Source: Streptomyces colonosanans
Lineage (GTDB): Bacteria; Actinomycetota; Actinomycetes; Streptomycetales; Streptomycetaceae
Direction: 5' to 3'
Assembly (NCBI RefSeq): GCF_001866645.1
Contig: NZ_MLYP01000109.1
Location: forward strand, 1 to 40,799
DNA length: 40,799 nt
Of the stretch, positions 1-8,005 are shown in pieces (the stretch's first letter is position 1; each line of letters starts with the position of its first letter). The notes below the pieces were generated by a model. The model was not told the DNA's origin. It was given only the letters and a program-made list of their open reading frames with translations, and searched no databases. Made by a program: the position numbers and the translations under genes.

Positions 1-25
1 GGGGCGAACGTTGCCTGCCGCGGCA

Positions 26-517
26 CTAGCGCAGGTCCAGCACGCCCACCGTCTGGTCTCCGCTCATCTCGCCGGTCTTCCGGAAGCCGAGCCCGAGATA
101 GAAGTTCTCCGGACCGTCCGGCCCGGGGTGCCAGGTGACGTGGAGGTGCTCGCCGCCCCGGCGCCGGATCTCGGCGGCCACGGACTCGACGGCGAACCGG
201 CCGTACCCCCGGCCCTGCTCCTCCGCCGCGATGTTCAGCCGCCACAAGCCGGAACGGAAGACGGTGCCGTCGCGGCGCCAGTCGATGTCGAAGAAGGCCA
301 TGAGGAAGCCCACCGGGCGTCCGTCGTCGACGATCAGGCGCGGCCAGGCGACGCCTTCGGGATGGGTGTACGCCTCGGCCAGGGAGTACACGACGGGAGA
401 GACCGCGACTTCCTGGTCCGGGCGGACCTTTATGCCGACCGCGGCGTCGAGATTCTCGGGCGTGACTTCTTCGAGGCGAAGGGCGGTCGTCGTTGTCGTC
501 CGGTCTGTCGTTGTCAT
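26..517 (-). CDS. GNAT-family N-acetyltransferase
   Basis: A 163-residue single-domain GNAT protein. The acetyl-CoA-binding segment is visible at about residues 97-107 (EEQGRGYGRFAVE, the R/Q-x-x-G-x-G/A loop), preceded by a beta strand ending LNIAAE and followed by an FYLGLGFRKTGE segment typical of the last GNAT strands. The layout resembles spermidine/diamine acetyltransferases of the BltD type, but the substrate cannot be read from sequence. The N-terminus is unusually Thr-rich (MTTTDRTTTTTA), so a later start is possible. It lies downstream of the flavin reductase on the same strand with a 60-bp gap and could be co-transcribed. The family call is firm; the substrate is unknown. Confidence 0.85.
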   Translation of the reverse strand: MTTTDRTTTTTALRLEEVTPENLDAAVGIKVRPDQEVAVSPVVYSLAEAYTHPEGVAWPRLIVDDGRPVGFLMAFFDIDWRRDGTVFRSGLWRLNIAAEEQGRGYGRFAVESVAAEIRRRGGEHLHVTWHPGPDGPENFYLGLGFRKTGEMSGDQTVGVLDLR

Positions 518-577
518 CCGGGCACGGTAAGCAGGAAGATCCGCGGCGGACCACGGAATTTCCGCTCGCGCCGGGTC

Positions 578-1153
578 CTACCCCAGATGCCGGTAGCGCC
601 CCCGGAAGTACAGCAGGGGTCCGCCGTCCGCGCTCGGCAGCCGGGCCGCGAGGACCCGGCCGATGACCAGCGTGTGGTCGCCGGCGGGCACACGCTGGTC
701 CGTGCGGCACTCCAGGGCCGCCAGGGCGCCGCCGACCAGGAGGGCGCCGCTGGTCTCGCCGCGGACGTACGGGATGTCCTCGAACAGGAGCCGGTCGCTG
801 ATGCGGCCCTTCATCGCGAAGCGGCCCGCGATGTGCCGCTGGCTCTCCGAAAGCATGGAGACGGCCCACAGGGGCTGCTCGGCGAGCAGGTCGTCCATCC
901 GGGAGCCTTCGCGCAGGCTGACCAGGACCAGGGGCGGGTCCAGGGACACCGACATGAAGGCGGTCGCCGTCATACCGACGTCCTCACCGCTCGGCCCGTC
1001 CGGGGCCAGCGCGGGTTCGTGCGCGGTCACCAGGACCACGCCCGCGGCCAGCCGGGACATGGCAGCGCGGAACTCGTCGTTGCTCACCCCCTCAGGATGC
1101 CCGGAGGTGGGCGGGACGGCGGGGACGGAAGGGGCAGGCGGAGTCTTGAGCAC
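578..1153 (-). CDS. Flavin reductase domain protein (HpaC-like)
   Basis: A 191-residue protein with a flavin-reductase (FMN-binding split-barrel) domain from about residue 24 to the end. The visible signature is FRAAMSRLAAGVVLVTA, then MTATAFMSVSLDPPLVLVSL, and GALAALECRTDQRVPAGDHTLVIGRV near the C-terminus. Such proteins reduce free FMN or FAD with NAD(P)H and supply it to a partner monooxygenase, or act as flavin-dependent reductases. No monooxygenase gene is adjacent, so the partner is unknown. The first 22 residues are Pro-rich and lack an obvious RBS; an internal GTG at 1087 (MSNDEF) begins just before the conserved domain and may be the true start. Confidence 0.85.
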   Translation of the reverse strand: MLKTPPAPSVPAVPPTSGHPEGVSNDEFRAAMSRLAAGVVLVTAHEPALAPDGPSGEDVGMTATAFMSVSLDPPLVLVSLREGSRMDDLLAEQPLWAVSMLSESQRHIAGRFAMKGRISDRLLFEDIPYVRGETSGALLVGGALAALECRTDQRVPAGDHTLVIGRVLAARLPSADGGPLLYFRGRYRHLG

Positions 1154-1381
1154 GCAAGAACGCTAGTCGCCGCTCCGGGGCCGCCACATCGGCCCCGGGC
1201 CCGATATGCGACCTAGGACCAGCGGCGGAGCCCGGGGCGGGCCCGGCAATCGCCGTAAGCCCAACTCGCCCGGCGAGTGCACCAGTTGGCGCGTATGATC
1301 ACCACGTCTTCAAACCCCTGACGCGCCTTCGGGGAGCGCACCGGCAAATACGGGAATCCCTGCTCAATTGTTCACGCTTCG

Positions 1382-1399
1382 CTGTGACTTGACTCACAG
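1382..1399. promoter_or_regulatory. Palindromic operator upstream of cdgB (BldD- or Crp-like)
   Basis: A perfect inverted repeat, CTGTGA-N6-TCACAG, lies 176 bp upstream of the cdgB start in the 422-bp gap 1154-1575. It fits the BldD class (consensus about AGTGA-Nm-TCACC), and cdgB is a known BldD target in Streptomyces. It also contains TGTGA-N6-TCACA, the general Crp-family pattern. Which protein binds is inference. I see no other firm element in this gap; a TTGACC at 1413-1418 has no good -10 partner. Confidence 0.6.
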
Positions 1400-1575
1400 G
1401 AGCCGTTATTTGTTGACCCTGTGTACCTAGTGGACAGCGCGCTGTGATTCAGTGGCGGGGACGCTGCATGACGCTACCTGGGGAGTACGCCGAGTAGTGC
1501 GCCGAGACAGACCGAGAGAACCGTAGAACGCCGACACGTCCCTGGAGTTGCTGCGAGACCTCGAGGGGAGGGCGA

Positions 1576-3252
1576 GTGGAGGCCGAGTCCGAGCCGTACG
1601 TCCGTCTTGCGACCCTGCGGCAGCTGCATCAGGTGATGGCGGACATGAACACCGCCCGCAGTCTGGCGGACACGCTGCAGACCGTCGCCGACGGCGTCGT
1701 GGGCGGCCTCGGCTACGAGCTCGCGGCCGTCAACCTCGTCCGCTCGGACGGCGACCTCGTCGTGGCCGCGTTCGCCGGCGACCCCGCCGCCGAGGCGCTG
1801 ATCACCGGCCGCGTCGGCTCCCGCGCCTCCTGGGAGCGCCGGCTGAACATGGGCGAGGCCTGGGGAGACCTGCGGTTCATACCGCACACCGAGGGCTGGG
1901 TCCTCGACGAGGACGACGTGCCGCAGTGGTACACCGACGGCCCCGGTCCCCGCTTCGAGGACGAGTGGCACCCCTCCGACCGCCTCTTCGCCCCCATGTA
2001 TACGCCGAGCGTCCCGGGCGGTGCCTCCGGTGAACTCATCGGGGTCCTCTCCGTGGACCGCCCGCGCAACGGACGGCGGCCCGGGGCGTGGGGGCGCGAG
2101 GCACTCCAGATGTACGCGTTCCAGGCCGCCATCGCCATCAGCAACGCCCGCCTGAGAGCCAACATGCAGCGGGCCCTGGTCCGGCTGGAGCGGGAGCAGC
2201 AGGCCCTGCGCGCCAGCGAGGAGTCCTTCCGGCAGGCCTTCGAGTACGCCCCCTCCGGCATGGCCATCGCCGAGATGGGCGGCGACCAGCACGGGCGGAT
2301 CCTGCGGGCCAACGACGCGCTCTGCCGGCTGCTCGGCCGGCCGGCCTCCGCCCTGCGCCGCTACTCGTTCGCCGACCTCGTCCACCCCGAGGACGTCGGC
2401 ACGCTCCTGCGGACCTCCGCGGAGGGCGGGCGGGCCGAACTCAGGCTCGGGCGCCGGGACGGCACCTATGTGTGGGTGTCCCTGCGCAACTCCGTCGTCG
2501 CCGACGCCGCCGACGGGCCCCGCTTCCTGCTCACCCACGTCGAGGACATCGAGGAACGCAAGCGCCGCGAGCTGCAGCTCGCCCACCGCGCCTCCCACGA
2601 CTCCCTCACCGGCCTGCCCAACTCCGCCGAGCTGCGCTCCCGTCTGTCCGCCCGCCTCTGCCAGCGCCCGTACTCCCGGCCGCCGAGCGTGGCCGACTCC
2701 CTGGACGCCGCCTACGGGGATCACGCGGCCGGCCATCCGGCGGTGCACGAAAGTGGCGGGCACATCTTCGACCTCCACACCGGTACGGGCCCGTACGACA
2801 CCTTCGACCACCATGTGCACGCCGTCGCACCCGACGCCGGCGCCGACGACGGCACCAAGGGGCTCGCGGTGCTCTTCTGCGACCTCGACGGCTTCAAGTC
2901 GATCAACGACCGCTTCGGGCACAACGCGGGCGACGCCGTCCTCATCGAGGTCGCCCGGCGGCTCGGCCGCGGTGTGCGCGACGGAGACACGGTCGCCCGG
3001 CTCGGCGGCGACGAGTTCGTCGTCCTCGCCGACGGGCTCGGCAAGGCCGACGCCGAGGACCTCGCGGTGCGCCTGCGGAACGAGATCATCCAGCCGATCC
3101 GGGTCGACGGCCGCGCCATGCGGGTCGGTGCCAGCTTCGGCATCGGCTGGGCCCATTGCGGCATGACGGCGGACGAAGTGCTGAAGTCGGCTGACGAACG
3201 GATGTACGTAGAGAAACGATCTCGTCCCAAACAGCACCGGCGTGCGGGGTAA
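1576..3252 (+). CDS. cdgB: Diguanylate cyclase CdgB (GAF-PAS-GGDEF)
   Basis: A 558-residue cytosolic sensor cyclase that makes c-di-GMP from two GTP. Order: GAF-like domain about 15-190, PAS/PAC about 215-335, GGDEF about 340-550. The active-site GGDEF is intact at 477-481, and an inhibitory I-site RxxD (RDGD, 468-471) sits five residues before it, so feedback inhibition is expected. About 60 residues (365-425, His/Asp/Gly-rich) are inserted between LTGLPNSAELRSRL and the LFCDLDGF strand. The start is GTG, preceded by GAGGGGAGGG. No EAL domain is present. The architecture and neighbourhood match S. coelicolor CdgB (SCO4281 from memory), which influences the vegetative-to-aerial transition through BldD-c-di-GMP. 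A palindromic operator lies upstream. Confidence 0.92.
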   Translation: MEAESEPYVRLATLRQLHQVMADMNTARSLADTLQTVADGVVGGLGYELAAVNLVRSDGDLVVAAFAGDPAAEALITGRVGSRASWERRLNMGEAWGDLRFIPHTEGWVLDEDDVPQWYTDGPGPRFEDEWHPSDRLFAPMYTPSVPGGASGELIGVLSVDRPRNGRRPGAWGREALQMYAFQAAIAISNARLRANMQRALVRLEREQQALRASEESFRQAFEYAPSGMAIAEMGGDQHGRILRANDALCRLLGRPASALRRYSFADLVHPEDVGTLLRTSAEGGRAELRLGRRDGTYVWVSLRNSVVADAADGPRFLLTHVEDIEERKRRELQLAHRASHDSLTGLPNSAELRSRLSARLCQRPYSRPPSVADSLDAAYGDHAAGHPAVHESGGHIFDLHTGTGPYDTFDHHVHAVAPDAGADDGTKGLAVLFCDLDGFKSINDRFGHNAGDAVLIEVARRLGRGVRDGDTVARLGGDEFVVLADGLGKADAEDLAVRLRNEIIQPIRVDGRAMRVGASFGIGWAHCGMTADEVLKSADERMYVEKRSRPKQHRRAG

Positions 3253-3369
3253 ACCGCAGGTCAGCGAACGGGTGATGGGAAGAACACCTGTGTGGGCTCC
3301 GGGGAGCGGGTAGGCTCGCCATTCAGCCACATATGCATCTGGACCCGCACCTGTTGAGGAGACCAAGGG

Positions 3370-4308
3370 ATGACGTCCGGCGACAACGGCGCGAGCACGC
3401 CCGAGGACGACGACCCGTTCGGCTACCTCTACGCCGACGGTCAGGCCAACGGCGCACAGCCGCCCACCGGCGGCTATGGCTACCCGGGCTCCGTCAACAG
3501 GGTGCGCGCGGTCGGCCAGCGCCAGTACGGCCAGCCGCAGGCCCCGGCGGCCCCCTACGGCCAGGTGCCGCAGCAGCAGGCGTACGGTCAGCCGAACGCG
3601 CACTACGCGGCACCCGAGACCATGCCGGGCGGCGCCCCCCCGAGCCGGCAGGCGCCGATGGGTCCGGGCGGCAACGGACGCGGCCGGGGTCCCAACACCA
3701 AGGTCCTGCTGATCGCCGCGGTCGCGGTGGTGGCCGCGGTCGTGATCGGCATCAGCGTCGCCATGCTCGGCGGGGACGACAAGAACAACCAGGCCAACAA
3801 CCAGCCGTCCGACGAACCGACGACCTCCCAGACCGCCTCACCGGGCCAGTCCGCCACCACCCAGCAGCCGACGAACCCCGCCGAACTGCCGAAGTCCGAC
3901 GCGAAGGCGCTGAAACTGGAGGGCGGTGCCGCCGAGGCGTCCGACGTCAAGGGCGCCAAGGCCGACGGCGGGACCTATGTGGGCGGTTTCAACCAGGTCG
4001 GCGCCGCCATGACCTGGACCGTGGACGTCCCCTCGACCGGCAAGTACACACTGCACACCGACTACGGCGTGCCCGGGGCCGATGCCAACGCCACGCTGGC
4101 GATCAACGGCACACCGCAGACCAATCCCCTTGCCCTCAAGAACTGGACGAACGCGCCCGAGGGCGACTGGGAGAAGGGTTGGACGAACTCGTTCAACTAC
4201 ATCCAGCTCAACAAGGGCACCAACACGATCCGGATCTCCTGCGAGCAGGGGAACCAGTGCAACGCCAACTTCGACCAGCTGTGGCTGACGAGCGGCTGGT
4301 CGAAGTAG
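3370..4308 (+). CDS. Membrane-anchored protein with C-terminal CBM35-like domain
   Basis: A 312-residue protein: a cytosolic N-terminus rich in Gly, Pro, Gln and Tyr (residues 1-110, with repeated AYGQP/QPQ motifs), one transmembrane helix at about 114-136 (VLLIAAVAVVAAVVIGISVA), a Ser/Thr/Gln/Asn-rich linker to about 175, then a beta-sandwich domain. The last part has the look of a CBM35/CBM6-type carbohydrate-binding module (TWTVDVPSTGKYTLHTDYG, IQLNKGTNTIRI, NFDQLWLTS). It probably sits outside the membrane bound to wall or extracellular glycan; no catalytic domain is present. The start ATG follows GAGGAGACCAAGGG. It lies 117 bp after cdgB on the same strand. The ligand is unknown. Confidence 0.8.
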   Translation: MTSGDNGASTPEDDDPFGYLYADGQANGAQPPTGGYGYPGSVNRVRAVGQRQYGQPQAPAAPYGQVPQQQAYGQPNAHYAAPETMPGGAPPSRQAPMGPGGNGRGRGPNTKVLLIAAVAVVAAVVIGISVAMLGGDDKNNQANNQPSDEPTTSQTASPGQSATTQQPTNPAELPKSDAKALKLEGGAAEASDVKGAKADGGTYVGGFNQVGAAMTWTVDVPSTGKYTLHTDYGVPGADANATLAINGTPQTNPLALKNWTNAPEGDWEKGWTNSFNYIQLNKGTNTIRISCEQGNQCNANFDQLWLTSGWSK

Positions 4309-4322
4309 TCGAGCCGGCAGGG

Positions 4323-4346
4323 GCCGGGGAGCGCCGGTGCCCCGGC
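4323..4346. terminator. Short hairpin between convergent genes
   Basis: GCCGGGG and CCCCGGC form a 7-bp stem with a 10-base loop between the convergent CBM35-like and PfkB genes. There is no T-run, as is common for actinobacterial terminators. The stem is modest. Confidence 0.4.
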
Positions 4347-4350
4347 GGGT

Positions 4351-5280
4351 TCACGCCGCCGTCGCCTCGCCCGTCACCGCCACCCGCTCCAGCAGTTCCT
4401 CGTACGCCCGGCGGTCGAACTCGCCCGCCACGGGCGCCAGGACGGTCGCTGCGGACAGGGCCGCCGCCCGGGCCAGGCGCCCGGGCCAGGGCAGATGTTC
4501 CACCAGGCCCGACAGCAGGCCCGCGACCACCGCGTCGCCCGCGCCCGTCGGGTTGCCCCTGACCCGGCACGGCGGAACCGCGCCCCAGCGGCCCTGAGCG
4601 TTCACGGCGAGCAGACCCTCCGCGCCCAGCGAGGCGACCACCGTGTGCGCCCCGCGCCGATGCGCGTCTTGAGCGGCCTGCAACGGCTCGTGGGAACCGG
4701 TGAGTTCGGCCAGCTCGTCGGCGTTCGGCTTGATGATGTCCGGGCGGGCGGCGACCCCGCGGCGCAGCGGCTCGCCGCTCGTGTCGAGCAGCACGGGCAC
4801 ACCAGCCGCCCGTGCGGAGCGCACCAGTTGGGCGTACGCCCCCACCGGCACCCCCGGCGGCAGGCTGCCGCACAGGGCCACCGCCGTGGCAGAGCGCACC
4901 AGGTCCTCGTACGCCTCCAGGAAGGCCGACCACTCGGCGGGCGCTATCACCGGGCCCGGCTCGTTGAGCTGGGTGGTGTCACCGATGGTCTCGTCGACCA
5001 CCGCGATGGTGCGCCGCGCCGCGCCCCCGACCGGTACGAGCGCGTCCACGATGCCGGGCGCGTCCGCGAGCCCCTCCTTGAGGGAGCGTCCCGTCGCGCC
5101 ACCCGCGAAGCCCGTGGCGGTCACCTCGTGGCCGAGCGCGGCGAGCACCCGGGCCACGTTCAGACCCTTGCCTCCGGGCCGTTCGCTCACCTCCGTCACC
5201 CGGTGCGAGGCGTGCGGCCTCAGCACCCGTACGCGATAGGTGATGTCGAGAGCGGTGTTCAGCGTGACCGTCAGGATCAC
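4351..5280 (-). CDS. PfkB-family sugar-phosphate kinase (1-phosphofructokinase/tagatose-6-phosphate kinase-like)
   Basis: A 309-residue ribokinase-fold kinase. The N-terminal signature is ILTVTLNTALDITY followed by RPGGKGLNVARVLAALG; the C-terminal ATP/anion-hole signature is NPTGAGDAVVAGLLSGL with the catalytic Asp. Both place it in the hexose-phosphate kinase branch (LacC/FruK) of PfkB. I chose the GTG at 5280 because GGGAGG precedes it by about eight bases and the conserved strand begins at once; the longer frame upstream adds non-conserved residues. It is the third gene of a leftward set after nagK and nagA (129-bp gap), suggesting a role in amino-sugar or hexose-phosphate use. The exact substrate (fructose-1-P, fructose-6-P or tagatose-6-P) cannot be decided. 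Confidence 0.85.
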   Translation of the reverse strand: MILTVTLNTALDITYRVRVLRPHASHRVTEVSERPGGKGLNVARVLAALGHEVTATGFAGGATGRSLKEGLADAPGIVDALVPVGGAARRTIAVVDETIGDTTQLNEPGPVIAPAEWSAFLEAYEDLVRSATAVALCGSLPPGVPVGAYAQLVRSARAAGVPVLLDTSGEPLRRGVAARPDIIKPNADELAELTGSHEPLQAAQDAHRRGAHTVVASLGAEGLLAVNAQGRWGAVPPCRVRGNPTGAGDAVVAGLLSGLVEHLPWPGRLARAAALSAATVLAPVAGEFDRRAYEELLERVAVTGEATAA

Positions 5281-5409
5281 CCGGTGGACCTCCCTCGCAT
5301 ACGGATCGCGCTTGCCGCCGGCGGCGATGTGCGGTTGCCCGATCATGCCAAAAGAGTCGGCGTCCGGCCCAGTCCCCCTGCGGTCATTCCGTATCAACAA
5401 GTGGATGAA

Positions 5410-6552
5410 TCACCTCAGTTGCGGATGGACCACCCACTCGCCACGGCGCATCACGCCCTTGAGGGCGAACTGCTCGTCCAGCAGCACCAGATCGGCGTCC
5501 TTGCCGGGCTCCAGGGAACCCACCCGGTCGTAGACGCCCAGCAGCTTCGCCGGGTTGACGGAGATCGCGGCGACGACGTCCTGGACCGGAAGCCCGTCGA
5601 CCGTGACGGCCCGCTGGAACGCGCGGTCCAGGGTGAGCGTCGACCCCGCGATCGAGCTGCCCTCCACCAGCCGCGCCACGCCCTCGCTGACCTCGACCTC
5701 CAGCGGGCCGAGCATGTACCTGCCGTCGCCGATCCCGGCCGCGTCCATCGCGTCCGTGATGAACGCGACCCGCTCCGCGCCGGCGTGATGGAACGCCAAC
5801 TGCAGCGAGGCCGGGTGCAGATGCGTGCCGTCGTCGATCAGCTCGACCGTGACCCGCTCGTCCTCCAGGAGCGCGGCGACGGGGCCGGGGGCGCGGTGGC
5901 CGAGCTGCGGCATCGCGTTGAACAGATGGGTCGCGACCGTGGCGCCCGCATCGATCGCCTGCACGGTCTGCTCGTACGTCGCGTCCGTGTGCCCGATCGC
6001 CGCGATCACGCCGTGCTCGGCGAGCAGCCGCACGGAGTCGACACCGCCGGGCAGTTCGGTTGCCAGCGTGACCATCTTCGCCCGGCCGCGGGCCGCGTCG
6101 ATCAGCTTGCGTACCTCTGCCGGATCCGGGTGACGCAGCAGCTTCTCGGAGTGCGCGCCCTTGCGGCACGGCGAGATGAACGGCCCCTCGAAGTGGATGC
6201 CGGCGATGTCGCCCTGCTCGGCCAGCTCGGACAGCAGCCCGGCCTGGCGGGCGAGGACGTCCAGGTCGTCGGTGACGGTCGAGGCGACGAGGGTGGTGGT
6301 GCCGTGCGTCCGGTGGGTGCGGAGGGCCGTCAGAGCCTCGTCGACCGTACCCGAGAAGGAGGCACCGCCACCGCCGTGGCTGTGGATGTCGACGAAGCCG
6401 GGGACCAGCCAGTGCCCGGTCACGTCGATGATCTCAGTGTTCTCGTAGGTGCGCTCGGCGATCCGTGCGCCCTCCACGACGACGCGGCCGTCGTGCACGA
6501 TCCCGGTGGGCAGCACCACCCGGGCGCCGGCGAGAACCTTGCTAGCGGTCAT
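5410..6552 (-). CDS. nagA: N-acetylglucosamine-6-phosphate deacetylase
   Basis: A 380-residue amidohydrolase that removes acetate from GlcNAc-6-phosphate to give glucosamine-6-phosphate. Metal-site motifs are visible: VPGFVDIHSHGGGG at about 50-63, GIHFEGPFIS (the metal-binding Glu), IGHTDATY, ATHLFNAMPQL, and the catalytic Asp in AFITDAMDAAG. The ATG overlaps the nagK stop as TGATG, so translation is coupled to nagK. Together the two convert GlcNAc to GlcN-6-P, the signal metabolite that releases DasR in Streptomyces. Expression should follow the DasR boxes upstream of nagK. The length is normal for the family. Confidence 0.95.
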   Translation of the reverse strand: MTASKVLAGARVVLPTGIVHDGRVVVEGARIAERTYENTEIIDVTGHWLVPGFVDIHSHGGGGASFSGTVDEALTALRTHRTHGTTTLVASTVTDDLDVLARQAGLLSELAEQGDIAGIHFEGPFISPCRKGAHSEKLLRHPDPAEVRKLIDAARGRAKMVTLATELPGGVDSVRLLAEHGVIAAIGHTDATYEQTVQAIDAGATVATHLFNAMPQLGHRAPGPVAALLEDERVTVELIDDGTHLHPASLQLAFHHAGAERVAFITDAMDAAGIGDGRYMLGPLEVEVSEGVARLVEGSSIAGSTLTLDRAFQRAVTVDGLPVQDVVAAISVNPAKLLGVYDRVGSLEPGKDADLVLLDEQFALKGVMRRGEWVVHPQLR

Positions 6553-7532
6553 CAGGGGGTTACCTCCGGGGAGTCAGCGGTTTCGTCAAGGAGATCCCAG
6601 GCGAGGAGTCCCGCGCCCAGGCAGCCGGCCGTGTCGCCGAGGGCCGCGGGGACGACGGACGGCAGCTGCTGGAAGGTGACGCGCCGCCGCACGGCAGCCC
6701 GCAGCGGTGTGAACAACGTGTCCCCGGCCTCGGCGAGCCCGCCTCCGATGATCACCGTGCGCGGGTCCAACAGGGTGAGCGCGGTGACGAGCCCGTCCGC
6801 GAGGGCGTCCACGGCGTCCTGCCAGACCTTCCGGGCCCGCGGATCCCCTGACTCCACGGCTTTCGCGCAGTCGGCCGCATCCGCCTCCGGGTCGCCGGAG
6901 GCCTCGACCCAGGCGTCGCTGACGGCCGCCGCGGACGCGTACCGCTCCAGACAGCCGTGCTGGCCGCACGGACAGGGGAGCCCGCCGGGCCGGACGACGA
7001 CATGACCGATCTCGCCCGCGAAGCCGTGCGCCCCGGCCTCCACCCGGCCGCCGATGCCGATGGCGCTCGCGATGCCGGTGCCCAGGGGCACGAACAGGAA
7101 GCGGTCCGCCCCCCGGCCCGCGCCGATCCGGCCCTCGGCGAGCCCGCCGGTGCGCACATCGTGACCGAGCGCGACGGGCGCGCCGCCGATCCGGCGGCTG
7201 AGCAGATCGCGCAGCGGTACGTCGCGCCAGCCGAGGTTGGCCGAGTAGGCGGCGACGCCCTGGTCGGCGTCGACGATGCCGGGGACGGCGACGCCTGCGG
7301 CGGCGGCGGGCTCGCCGAGGTGCCGCTCGCCGTACGCGCGCAGATCGGCGGCGAAATCGAGGATCGACTCCACCACGGCGTCGGGCCCGCGCTCGCGCCC
7401 GGTCGCCCGGCGCGCCTCGTGCAGCACGGAGGGGCTGGGGGGTGTCCCCCCGGAGGGCGCAGTACCTTCGGCCCCCACCAGGGCGGCCTTCATCCCGGTG
7501 CCGCCCACGTCGAGGGCGATGACATGTCTCAC
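6552..7532 (-). CDS. nagK: ROK-family N-acetylglucosamine kinase
   Basis: A 326-residue ROK sugar kinase, first gene of nagK-nagA-pfkB-like. The N-terminal ATP-phosphate loop is ALDVGGTGMKAALV; the sugar site and zinc motif are GEIGHVVVRPGGLPCPCGQHGCLERYAS (CxCGxxGCxE); the adenosine motif is TVIIGGGLAEAG near the C-terminus. It phosphorylates GlcNAc released inside the cell, for example during wall recycling or chitobiose hydrolysis. The start is GTG at 7532 with no clear SD sequence, so a short or absent leader is possible. Two DasR-type boxes lie 29-62 bp upstream. Substrate preference rests on the coupled nagA and on the known Streptomyces nagKA unit. Confidence 0.93.
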   Translation of the reverse strand: MRHVIALDVGGTGMKAALVGAEGTAPSGGTPPSPSVLHEARRATGRERGPDAVVESILDFAADLRAYGERHLGEPAAAAGVAVPGIVDADQGVAAYSANLGWRDVPLRDLLSRRIGGAPVALGHDVRTGGLAEGRIGAGRGADRFLFVPLGTGIASAIGIGGRVEAGAHGFAGEIGHVVVRPGGLPCPCGQHGCLERYASAAAVSDAWVEASGDPEADAADCAKAVESGDPRARKVWQDAVDALADGLVTALTLLDPRTVIIGGGLAEAGDTLFTPLRAAVRRRVTFQQLPSVVPAALGDTAGCLGAGLLAWDLLDETADSPEVTP

Positions 7533-7560
7533 GGGTGACAGTGTGGCGCCTCGACCCGAA

Positions 7561-7576
7561 AGAGGTCTAGTCCACT
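7561..7576. promoter_or_regulatory. DasR-responsive element (dre), proximal box for nagKA
   Basis: This 16-mer matches the published dre consensus (A C/G TGGTCTAGACCA C/G T) at 13 of 16 positions by my count, with an intact GGTCTAG core. It begins 29 bp upstream of the nagK GTG, where bound DasR would block transcription. DasR control of nagKA is established in S. coelicolor; occupancy here is inferred. Confidence 0.8.
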
Positions 7577-7578
7577 CA

Positions 7579-7594
7579 TGTGGTGTAGACCTTA
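7579..7594. promoter_or_regulatory. Second dre-like box for nagKA
   Basis: A weaker 11-of-16 match (core GGTGTAGACC), 18 bp centre-to-centre from the proximal box and so on nearly the same DNA face. It could support cooperative DasR binding. Confidence 0.5.
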
Positions 7595-7728
7595 TGGGGA
7601 TATTTCAAACGGCAGCCCGGCGGAGGTCCTGGGCCGGCTGCAGCGGGCGGCCGTGATGGCGGACGGCGCGGCGTAACCGCCTGCGGCCGGCCGGGAGCCG
7701 TGTCGGCCCCGCCGGTTACCGTTCCCCC

Positions 7729-7956
7729 ATGGACGACCTCACCCCCCGCGAAAAGGCCATCCTCGCCCTGGAGGGGCGCACCTTCTCCGGGCCGGGGGCG
7801 AAGGAGCGTGCCATACGCGAGCAGCTGGGCCTGGCGCCCGTCCGCTACTTCCAGCTGCTCAACGCCCTCCTCGACGACCCCAGGGCCCTCGCGCACGCCC
7901 CGGTCACCGTCAACCGCCTCCGCCGCATCCGAGAGTCCCGCCGCTCGGAACGCTGA
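7729..7956 (+). CDS. DUF3263 small protein
   Basis: A 75-residue protein, MDDLTPREKAILALEGRTF..., with the DUF3263 pattern: a helix starting LTPREKAILALE, then a KERAIREQLGLAPVRYFQLLNALLDDP segment resembling a sigma-like helix-turn-helix. Basic residues cluster at the C-terminus (RLRRIRESRRSER), which suggests nucleic-acid contact. The family is widespread in actinobacteria with no settled function. It lies 49 bp before otsB on the same strand. Function is not assigned. Confidence 0.8.
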   Translation: MDDLTPREKAILALEGRTFSGPGAKERAIREQLGLAPVRYFQLLNALLDDPRALAHAPVTVNRLRRIRESRRSER

Positions 7957-8005
7957 ACCGCCTGGCCCATGGGTGCGCTCGCCCCCGCGCCGCTACTGTC
8001 GATCC

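Noticed and set aside
1474..3603. A 709-codon open frame antisense to cdgB
   Set aside because: It mirrors the cdgB reading frame in high-GC DNA, with no domain and no RBS; the plus-strand GAF-PAS-GGDEF protein explains the sequence.
4495..7005. An 836-codon plus-strand open frame across the kinase, nagA and nagK
   Set aside because: Low-complexity Arg/Ala/Gly/His composition and three well-defined genes on the other strand.
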